From contig JBDKUC010000362.1 in NCBI GenBank assembly GCA_039679885.1, forward strand, positions 1 through 5,643: DNA of 5,643 bases. Direction: 5' to 3'. Shown one piece after another: positions 1-4,812 of this stretch. Source of the stretch: JAJFUI01 sp039679885 (GTDB taxonomy: Bacteria > Planctomycetota > Planctomycetia > Pirellulales > Thermoguttaceae). Position numbers and translations under genes: made by a program. Under the pieces are notes generated by a model, which saw only the letters and a program-made list of their open reading frames with translations, was not told the origin of the DNA and made no database searches. Position 1 is the stretch's first letter, and each line of letters opens with the position of its first letter.

Positions 1-15
1 CAAGGACTCTGAAGG

Positions 16-921
16 ATGCGCATCCGCCGATCACCGACGGAAGTTGTAATCCAGGCCCCAGCCAAATTGAATCTATTCTTCGAGGTGCTCGCCAAACGAA
101 CTGACGGGTTTCATGAGATCGAGACGCTCATGTGCCCGATTGACCTTTACGACACGTTGCACTTTCGGGAGGACTCCGGGGGGAAGGTGCGGTTGCGGTG
201 CCGATGGGCAGTTGACGGAAGTCCGGGCGGCTGTGGGTTGGATCAAGTGCCCGAGGGGCCAGACAACCTGGTCTTCCGGGCGGTTGAGCTGGTCCGGCGT
301 CGCGCCGGCGTCTGTCGCGGAGCGGAGTTGCTGTTGACCAAGCGGATTCCTGCGGCCGCCGGGCTTGGGGGCGGTTCGAGCGACGCCGCCGCCGCATTGG
401 TCGCAGCCAACGAAGGCTGGCAGCTTGGCCGATCGCCAGGCGAGTTGGCCGACTGGGCGGCCGAGTTGGGCAGCGACGTCCCGTTTTTCCTCGCGGGCGG
501 ACCGGCCGTCTGCCGGGGAAGGGGCGAGCGGGTGACCCCCGTGTCGGGGCTCGGTGGGCTCAGTTTCGTGGTCGTCCGGCCGCCGGAAGGTTTGGCCACG
601 GCAGGCGTGTACGGCGCCTGCCGCCCGGCCGCGGCGCCGAGGCCGGTTGGATGTCTTTGGGAAGCGTTCAAACAAGGAGATTGGGCCGAAGCGGGACGGC
701 TGCTGTGGAATGGTTTGCAGCCCGCCGCTGAAAGTCTATCGCCCTGGGTAAAGCGGTTGGAGCAAGCGTTTGCCCAGCTCGATTGCCTCGGGCATGCGAT
801 GAGCGGGAGTGGCACCTCGTACTTTGGACTTTTCCGTCATGTGCGTCATGCGCGGCGGAGCGCACGACGCCTGCGGGCCAGTGGGGTCGGCACAGTGTTT
901 GCCGTGCGAAGCTGCATTTGA
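16..921 (+). CDS. ispE: 4-diphosphocytidyl-2-C-methyl-D-erythritol kinase (IspE)
   Basis: This cytoplasmic GHMP-family kinase uses ATP to phosphorylate the 2-hydroxyl of CDP-methylerythritol in the MEP route to isoprenoid precursors. The 301-residue protein is close to the usual IspE length. Three family motifs are visible. The N-terminal substrate motif APAKLNL is at 14-20, with K17 as the conserved lysine. The glycine-rich ATP-binding loop AGLGGGSSDAAAA is at about 115-127. The motif LGSDVPFFLAGG at 151-162 carries D154, the expected catalytic aspartate. The C-terminal glycine motif MSGSGTS is at 262-268. An in-frame TGA at 10-12 makes the ATG at 16 the earliest possible ATG start. AAGGA at 2-6 is a plausible ribosome binding site 9 nt upstream. 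The gene is followed 98 bp later by spoVG on the same strand, so co-transcription is plausible. The family call is seen in the motifs; the operon is inferred. Confidence 0.96.
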   Translation: MRIRRSPTEVVIQAPAKLNLFFEVLAKRTDGFHEIETLMCPIDLYDTLHFREDSGGKVRLRCRWAVDGSPGGCGLDQVPEGPDNLVFRAVELVRRRAGVCRGAELLLTKRIPAAAGLGGGSSDAAAALVAANEGWQLGRSPGELADWAAELGSDVPFFLAGGPAVCRGRGERVTPVSGLGGLSFVVVRPPEGLATAGVYGACRPAAAPRPVGCLWEAFKQGDWAEAGRLLWNGLQPAAESLSPWVKRLEQAFAQLDCLGHAMSGSGTSYFGLFRHVRHARRSARRLRASGVGTVFAVRSCI

Positions 922-1019
922 GTGGAAAATGGGGGGAAATTCCCCGGTGACTGATGTTGGATAGGTGGGAACGGTCCCCTTTTCCCGTTCGAGCGGCCCG
1001 ACTCGCAAGGAGACCAGCC
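922..1019 (+). other. ispE-spoVG intergenic spacer with two short inverted repeats
   Basis: This 98-bp spacer holds a near-perfect palindrome, GGGGAAATTCCCC, at about 933-945. It also holds a second inverted repeat with arms GAACGG (969-974) and CCGTTC (985-990) around a 10-nt pyrimidine-rich loop. Neither is followed by a run of T on the coding strand, so a classical terminator is not supported. They could be attenuating or RNA-stabilising hairpins, protein-binding sites, or a remnant of a dispersed repeat. The reading frame of spoVG is open through part of this spacer from an ATG at 954, but the encoded residues do not resemble SpoVG. Confidence 0.4.
1007..1012 (+). promoter_or_regulatory. 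Shine-Dalgarno site that sets the spoVG GTG start
   Basis: AAGGAG ends 7 nt before the GTG at 1020. The protein from this GTG begins MEITEVRVKL, which matches the normal SpoVG N-terminus. The upstream in-frame ATG at 954 would add 22 arginine-rich residues unlike the family. The site therefore favours the GTG. Confidence 0.85.
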
Positions 1020-1571
1020 GTGGAAATCACCGAGGTTCGCGTCAAGCTAATGGAGGAGCCCGGCGAACGGCTCCAGGCGTTCTGTTCCATCACGTTCGAT
1101 GATGCGTTCGTGGTTCGCGACCTCAAGATCATCGAGGGGGTCACCGGACCATTCGTGGCAATGCCAAGCCGAAAGTTGACGGCCCATTGCCCTCAATGCG
1201 GCTCCAAGAACCATCTTCGAGCGGGCTACTGCAATCAATGCGGAAACCGGCTGAAGGAGCCGCCGACGCTCAAGGGGGAGGACGGCCGAGCGAAGCTCTA
1301 CGCCGACATCGCCCATCCGATCAATGCGGCCAGCCGCGAGTTGATCCAGCGACGCGTCATCCAAGCGTTCGAGGAGGAGAAGGCCCGGGCGAGACTGCCC
1401 GGCTACGTGCCGAGCTACGATGACTTCGACGCGGAGACTTACGCGCCCGCCGCTCGTGCAGCCGTTGCGGCCGGATATCAGGATTCGGAGAAGCCCCGCG
1501 GTCCGCATAAAGGGGCGAGTCAGCCGGCTACGATGCAGCCGCATCGCTTCGGCGCAGGAATCTTCGATTGA
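1020..1571 (+). CDS. spoVG: SpoVG-family regulator with an inserted zinc ribbon
   Basis: SpoVG proteins are small nucleic-acid-binding regulators, known in Firmicutes and Borrelia to bind DNA and RNA and affect sporulation, cell division and virulence. The 183-residue product starts at a GTG. The N-terminal part (1-51) has the family signature: EITEVRVKL, then FCSITFDDAFVVRDLKIIEG at 21-40, then PFVAMPSRK at 44-52. The second half of the fold resumes at about 93 with LYADIAHPIN and SRELIQ. Between the halves is a Cys4 zinc ribbon: C57-x2-C60-x10-C71-x2-C74 (bases 1188-1241). The Bacillus protein has only a short loop there and is about 97 residues in total. A C-terminal tail (about 127-183) is rich in A, G and P and is probably disordered. 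It lies 98 bp after ispE; in Bacillus spoVG also lies just downstream of ispE, separated by purR and yabJ. Family assignment is firm. Zinc binding and the function in this organism are inferred. Confidence 0.93.
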   Translation: MEITEVRVKLMEEPGERLQAFCSITFDDAFVVRDLKIIEGVTGPFVAMPSRKLTAHCPQCGSKNHLRAGYCNQCGNRLKEPPTLKGEDGRAKLYADIAHPINAASRELIQRRVIQAFEEEKARARLPGYVPSYDDFDAETYAPAARAAVAAGYQDSEKPRGPHKGASQPATMQPHRFGAGIFD

Positions 1572-1615
1572 TCGGCTTGGGGAGCAGACTCCGCACCTGC
1601 CGTGCGTTGCGCGTC

Positions 1616-1816
1616 CTACATCCGCCACGGTTCGGCAGCCGTCATGCGAAGCCGCTCGAGCAACTCGCGAACAAGCGACTCGCGGCGGTGCAGTTCCGCC
1701 CGCACGCCCGAGTTGCGAGTGTGGTGAATCTCGACGGGCAACTCGCCCTGCTCACGCTCGAGAAGCTCGATCACGAGGTCGCGCTCCTGATCCGTTAGCC
1801 TCGGTTCGTCGTACAT
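1616..1816 (-). CDS. small conserved-looking hypothetical protein, 66 aa
   Basis: I do not assign a function. The product is a highly charged 66-residue protein with two predicted amphipathic helices, about 8-23 and 38-58, joined by a short segment LPVEIHHT at 26-33. This helix-strand-helix pattern, with the LPVEIHHT-like centre, resembles small uncharacterised proteins I associate with several bacterial phyla, but no named family can be confirmed here. It has no signal peptide, membrane segment or cysteine. A ribosome binding site (GGAGA on the minus strand, 1823-1827) lies 6 nt before the ATG, which supports it as a real gene. It is convergent with spoVG (44-bp gap) and sits about 190 bp downstream of purQ on the same strand. 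The overlapping plus-strand reading frames are arginine-rich and lack any such support. Confidence 0.68.
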   Translation of the reverse strand: MYDEPRLTDQERDLVIELLEREQGELPVEIHHTRNSGVRAELHRRESLVRELLERLRMTAAEPWRM

Positions 1817-2006
1817 GATGAGTCTCCACGTCCCGTAAGGATTCTACGCAGGGGGAAGTGGGCGGGCCATAGCCGCAGCCCAACGTGCGGATCCGCATTT
1901 CTCGCGGCGCACGCTACCATTTGGCCCGGCACGCAAGCGAGGACGGAACGCTGCGATCCCTAGCCACGCCGATGTTCGACCAGGGAGAATGCCGGATGAT
2001 CGCCGC
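1817..2006. other. spacer between purQ and the 66-aa protein gene
   Basis: These 190 bp carry no convincing gene. A GC-rich inverted repeat has arms CGTGCG (1884-1889) and CGCACG (1908-1913), with a nested palindrome GCGGATCCGC at 1887-1896. It could form an RNA hairpin downstream of purQ, but no T-tract follows on either strand, so it is not called a terminator. The promoter of the 66-aa gene, if independent, should lie here. No consensus elements were recognised. Confidence 0.4.
1823..1827 (-). promoter_or_regulatory. Shine-Dalgarno site of the 66-aa protein gene
   Basis: On the minus strand GGAGA lies 6 nt before the ATG at 1816. It is one of the main reasons for accepting this short frame as a gene. 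Confidence 0.6.
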
Positions 2007-2756
2007 TTAGGCGAAGTAGCGGACGGCGTTCTGGAACATCCGCAGGCCGTCGCCGGTCTCGCCGGCCTCGCCGCGGGTCCAGCGAGGGTGCTGCGTCCGG
2101 TCGATGTGACGCTCGGGATGGGGCATCAGCCCTAGAACGCGGCCGGTCGGATCGCAAACGCCGGCCACATTGGCAACCGCGCCGTTCGGATTGTCACCGT
2201 CGGCGTACCGCAGCACGAGTTGTCCAGCGGCGTCGAGTTCGCTGAGCGTCTGCTCGTCGCGCGGCACGAACTTGCCTTCGCCGTGGGCCACCGGCAGGTA
2301 CATCCGCTCGATGCCGTTCAAGAAGACACATTTCGAGCCGACCACCTCGGTGCGGACCCAGGCGTCATGGTATCGGCCGCAGTCGTTGGTCGTCAGCGTG
2401 GCGGCCGGCCCGCGTGCGGCGTCCGGCTCCAGGAGCACCGGCGACTTCATCAGCACCTGGAAGCCATTGCAGATGCCGAGGATCAGCTTGCCGTCGGCCT
2501 TGAAGCGGCCCAACTCCTCGTTGAGATGGTGCAGAATCTGGTTGCCCAGAATGCGGCCGGAACCCAGGTCGTCGCCGTAGCTGAAGCCGCCGGGGATGCA
2601 GAGGACTTGGAAGTTCTGGAAGAGCGAAGGCCGCTCGAGCAGCCGGTTAATATGCAGGACTTCGGTGGTCGCGCCCGCCTGTTCGAAGGCAAACGCAGTC
2701 TCGGCGTCGCAATTGGTGCCAGGGGCGCGAAGAATCAGGACGTTGGGCGTGGACAT
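2007..2756 (-). CDS. purQ: phosphoribosylformylglycinamidine synthase, glutaminase subunit PurQ
   Basis: PurQ is the class I glutamine amidotransferase subunit of FGAM synthase. It hydrolyses glutamine and passes ammonia to PurL, usually with PurS, in the fourth step of purine synthesis. The 249-residue protein shows the whole active site. PGGFSYGDD (55-63) holds the oxyanion-hole loop. GICNGFQVL (94-102) carries the nucleophile C96. MPHPERH (211-217) supplies H213 and E215 of the triad. The N-terminus NVLILRAPGTNCDAET (5-20) is typical of the family. The C-terminal part with HPRWTRGEAG (223-232) matches the longer PurQ type I associate with planctomycetes. The frame stays open upstream to an ATG at 2993, but that extension would be translated repeat DNA; ATG 2756 is chosen by homology. 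No Shine-Dalgarno is visible before it. No purL, purS or other purine gene is adjacent, so the partners must be elsewhere. Confidence 0.96.
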   Translation of the reverse strand: MSTPNVLILRAPGTNCDAETAFAFEQAGATTEVLHINRLLERPSLFQNFQVLCIPGGFSYGDDLGSGRILGNQILHHLNEELGRFKADGKLILGICNGFQVLMKSPVLLEPDAARGPAATLTTNDCGRYHDAWVRTEVVGSKCVFLNGIERMYLPVAHGEGKFVPRDEQTLSELDAAGQLVLRYADGDNPNGAVANVAGVCDPTGRVLGLMPHPERHIDRTQHPRWTRGEAGETGDGLRMFQNAVRYFA

Positions 2757-2782
2757 CAAGCGGTGGGGGTTGCTGGGCAGTG

Positions 2783-2824
2783 CCAAGTGTCGGGTGCCTA
2801 GTGTCGGGTGCCAAGTGTCGAGCG
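2783..2824. repeat. 14-bp direct tandem repeat, three units
   Basis: The units are CCAAGTGTCGGGTG (2783-2796), CCTAGTGTCGGGTG (2797-2810) and CCAAGTGTCGAGCG (2811-2824). Units 1 and 2 differ at one base; unit 3 differs from unit 1 only in its last four bases. On the minus strand the array reads as repeats of CACCCGACACTTGG, ending 26 bp before the purQ start codon, so it probably lies in the purQ leader or promoter. It keeps the purQ frame open because 42 is divisible by 3. It may be a simple sequence expansion or a dispersed intergenic repeat. Confidence 0.85.
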
Positions 2825-2928
2825 AAGGTTGCAGTCTACCCCGATGCCGCCCGCGTTGCCAGTCCCCGCCTCGGGAGCTACCGTGGTGCCTCCACAAGGC
2901 CACGCCCGGGGGCCGCGCCCTGAGAAAT

Positions 2929-3076
2929 CCTTGTTCCCATGCTCCCGCGTGGGAACACGTGTGGCGACGCTCCTGCGTCGTCGGGATCGACAATCAGTCT
3001 CAAAGGCCAGCACGTTATGCTGAGGACGCGGGAGCGTCCGAGCGGTGCGTTCCCACGGAGGACCGTGGGAACGAGG
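2929..3076. repeat. inverted pair of double-hairpin palindromic repeats (REP/BIME- or MITE-like)
   Basis: Two copies of one unit face each other. Left unit: CCTTGTTCCCA begins at 2929. A 10-bp stem follows with arms GTTCCCATGC (2933-2942) and GCGTGGGAAC (2947-2956, one G-T pair) and loop TCCC. After 8 nt comes a 6-bp stem CGACGC/GCGTCG (2965-2980) with loop TCCT. Right unit, read on the minus strand from 3076: CCTCGTTCCCA, then a perfect 10-bp stem GTTCCCACGG/CCGTGGGAAC (3049-3072) with loop TCCT. After 9 nt comes a 6-bp stem GGACGC/GCGTCC (3024-3039) with loop TCCC. Stem length, order, spacing and loop class agree between the copies while stem bases covary. The centre spacer is 2981-3023. 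The layout resembles REP/BIME elements; mobility is inferred. Confidence 0.85.
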
Positions 3077-3105
3077 TTGTCGTTTGCTTGTTTAAGCCAA
3101 CGGTT

Positions 3106-3140
3106 CCGGCTTTAGCCGGCCGTTTTCCGCCTAAAGGCGG
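3106..3140. repeat. second inverted pair of short hairpins with TTTA/TAAA loops
   Basis: Two adjacent 5-bp stems with 4-nt loops: CCGGC-TTTA-GCCGG (3106-3119) and CCGCC-TAAA-GGCGG (3127-3140), 7 nt apart. The loops are reverse complements, so the second hairpin is the first type read on the other strand. The flanking GGACTACGAAC after the second stem resembles a dispersed intergenic repeat I have seen in planctomycete-like sequence, though this cannot be confirmed here. It differs in stem and loop from the larger element just before it. Confidence 0.75.
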
Positions 3141-3225
3141 GACTACGAACACCTGCGGCCTTCTTCGCAGTTTTCCTGCAAGTCGAGTCCCGGAAATGGC
3201 CGGCGCTTCTCCAGGGTGATAGACT

Positions 3226-4713
3226 ATGGTAATGAGTTCGACGAATGAAAAGCGTGCGAACGGCGGGTTAAGGGTCCGGCGGCTGCCGGTCGTGTTTGCC
3301 AGCGACAAACGCCGCGTCATCACCCGATTCTTCGATCCGGGCGGAGAGGCCCGGGTGCGCCACATTATCGAGCGTGTCGCCGCGCTGAGCGATGAAGACG
3401 TCGGACTGGAGCTGGAGGACGTCTTCATGCGGTTCCGCACCCGGCATGGCAACATCGCCTCGGTGCTCGAGGAGAATTGCCGCACGGCGTTGGCGATGAC
3501 CGGCGCCACGGACGACCTGCCGGCCAACCGCCGGATGCTGATCGGCGCCTATCTCACGACGGAATACTCGATCGAGTCGGCTGCCCTGTTCAATCCCTCG
3601 ATCGTCCCGCATTACAACCAGCGGAACCTGCCCGACGGCGCCGTGCGGTTCATCATGAGCCTCCGGGCGACGGGCGAGGGGCATGTCTCATCCATCGTCT
3701 TCCGCTCCGGCGTCATCACGGCCGGCCATCAGATCCAGATCGACCCTTGCGCGCGGTTCGCCCGGCCGATTCGCGTGGTGCCTGACAAACACTACGACAA
3801 ATCGCTGTTCCGGCGAAAGCTCGTCGACATCGGCGTTCCTGAGGCGGCGATGGCGCTAGTGCTGGATCGCCTCAGCGACGGGTTCACGCTGGCCCAGTTG
3901 GAGCGTGCCATTACGGAGACGCGGCAGGCGTCGCCGGACAAGCTACAGCTTGAACCGGCGTTGCAGGACATCCGCTGGCTTGCCCACTCGAACTATCAAC
4001 TCGAGCTGCCGCGCGAGGCCGACACGTCGGAAGTCGTCATCTTTCCGCACACGAGCAACGAGAAACACGGCATCGAGGACCTGCGGATGGTCCGCTTTGT
4101 CGACGACGACGGCACGGTTACCTACTATGGCACCTGCACGGCGTTCGACGGCTACCGCATCCTGCCGCAACTGATCGAGACCCGCGACTTCTTGAAGGTC
4201 GGCGTCCACACGATCAACGGGGCCTGCGCTCAGAACAAAGGAATGGCCTTGTTTCCGCGGCGGATCGGCGGCCACTACGTGATGTGTTCCCGCATCGACG
4301 GCGAGAACCTCTACATCATGTATTCCGACATCGTCCACTTCTGGGAGACGGCCGAACTGCTGCCGGTCCCGCGCCGGCCGTGGGAGCTTGTGCAGATTGG
4401 CAACTGCGGCTCGCCGCTGGAAACGCCCGAAGGATGGCTCTTGTTGACGCACGGCGTCGGGCCGATGCGAACCTACTGCATCGGGGCCACGCTCCTCGAT
4501 CTCAAGGACCCGCTGAAGGTGATCGGCTCGCTGGACAAGCCGCTGATCACGCCGACCGAGAAGGAACGCGACGGCTACGTGCCCAACGTCGCCTACTCGT
4601 GCGGCGCGATGATCCACAACGGGCGTCTCTATATCCCCTTCGCCACCTCCGACATGATCACGCGGATCGGCATCGTCTCGCTCGACTCACTGCTCAACCG
4701 GTTGATCGGGTGA
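3226..4713 (+). CDS. GH130-family beta-mannoside phosphorylase/hydrolase-like protein
   Basis: GH130 enzymes are five-bladed beta-propellers that cleave beta-mannosides, either by phosphorolysis to mannose 1-phosphate or by hydrolysis. The 495-residue protein carries the family marks. FNPSIV is at 122-127 and GHVSSIVFRSG at 152-162. HGIEDLRMVRF at 281-291 holds D285, the likely catalytic proton donor in the family's G-x-E-D-x-R motif. YYGTCTAFDG is at 300-309, KGMALFPRRIGGHYVM at 338-353, GSPLETPEGWLLLTHGV at 395-411, and YSCGA at 457-461. Residues 1-110 form a helical N-terminal region, absent from the shorter (about 300-350 aa) GH130 enzymes, that I recall in a longer GH130 group often annotated only as glycosidase. 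No signal peptide is seen, so it is probably cytoplasmic. An in-frame TAG at 3220-3222 limits the start; ATG 3226 or ATG 3232 fits, with AGGGTG at 3213-3218 a weak ribosome site. No sugar transporter or glycosyltransferase is adjacent. Substrate and mechanism are not decided by sequence alone. Confidence 0.9.
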   Translation: MVMSSTNEKRANGGLRVRRLPVVFASDKRRVITRFFDPGGEARVRHIIERVAALSDEDVGLELEDVFMRFRTRHGNIASVLEENCRTALAMTGATDDLPANRRMLIGAYLTTEYSIESAALFNPSIVPHYNQRNLPDGAVRFIMSLRATGEGHVSSIVFRSGVITAGHQIQIDPCARFARPIRVVPDKHYDKSLFRRKLVDIGVPEAAMALVLDRLSDGFTLAQLERAITETRQASPDKLQLEPALQDIRWLAHSNYQLELPREADTSEVVIFPHTSNEKHGIEDLRMVRFVDDDGTVTYYGTCTAFDGYRILPQLIETRDFLKVGVHTINGACAQNKGMALFPRRIGGHYVMCSRIDGENLYIMYSDIVHFWETAELLPVPRRPWELVQIGNCGSPLETPEGWLLLTHGVGPMRTYCIGATLLDLKDPLKVIGSLDKPLITPTEKERDGYVPNVAYSCGAMIHNGRLYIPFATSDMITRIGIVSLDSLLNRLIG

Positions 4714-4812
4714 GTTCGAGAATTGGTCGTCTGTGCCTACCCGACTCTTCTCGGCAGACTGTCTACCACGCTGGGCTCCGACACCGTTGGCGACGCTGGT
4801 CCAGCACGCCTG
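4714..4812. other. convergent spacer, no clear terminator
   Basis: This 99-bp gap separates the stops of two convergent genes. An imperfect inverted repeat (GTCTG-T-GCC near 4728-4736 against GGCAGAC near 4753-4759) could form a bulged hairpin. No T-tract follows in either direction, so a bidirectional terminator is possible but not supported. Confidence 0.3.

Larger units (their letters stand above)
2757..3225. other. repeat-rich intergenic region between divergent purQ and GH130 genes
   Basis: This 469-bp stretch has no supported gene. It holds, in order, a three-unit 14-bp tandem repeat (2783-2824), about 100 bp of unremarkable GC-rich sequence, an inverted pair of double hairpins (2929-3076), and a second inverted hairpin pair (3106-3140). 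After these come minor inverted repeats CTGCG/CGCAG (3153-3170) and CCGG/CCGG (3190-3203). Promoters for both purQ (leftward) and the GH130 gene (rightward) would be expected here, but no -10/-35 pair could be assigned with confidence. Open frames crossing it on both strands are translations of repeat DNA. Confidence 0.8.

Noticed and set aside
73..815. Long minus-strand open frames opposite ispE
   Set aside because: They are antisense frames typical of GC-rich genes, with proline- and arginine-rich products and no motifs.
954..1019. Upstream ATG start for spoVG adding 22 residues
   Set aside because: The extra residues are arginine-rich and unlike SpoVG; a good Shine-Dalgarno site points to the GTG at 1020.
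1420..1818. 132-codon plus-strand frame overlapping the end of spoVG and the 66-aa gene
   Set aside because: It has arginine-rich shadow composition and overlaps spoVG by about 150 bases in another frame; the minus-strand frame here has a ribosome site and a structured product.
1925..1955. GCACGCAAGCGAGGACG string resembling a dispersed planctomycete repeat
   Set aside because: There is a single copy in the window and the resemblance is from memory only; not enough to call a repeat.
2220..2801. 193-codon plus-strand open frame opposite purQ
   Set aside because: It is the antisense shadow of a gene with a complete active site. Its product matches no family and it has no supported ribosome site.
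2757..2993. 79-residue N-terminal extension of PurQ from an ATG at 2993
   Set aside because: The extension is translated tandem repeat and hairpin DNA; the PurQ family N-terminus begins at 2756.
2929..3140. CRISPR array
   Set aside because: The repeats are inverted and palindromic, not direct repeats with regular spacers, and no cas genes are nearby.
3153..3179. CTGCG/CGCAG hairpin followed by TTTT as a rho-independent terminator
   Set aside because: The stem is only 5 bp with an 8-nt loop, and no plus-strand gene ends upstream of it; it is more likely chance or repeat-derived.
3943..4617. 224-codon minus-strand frame opposite the GH130 gene
   Set aside because: It lies entirely within a gene with clear catalytic motifs, and its product shows no recognisable family.
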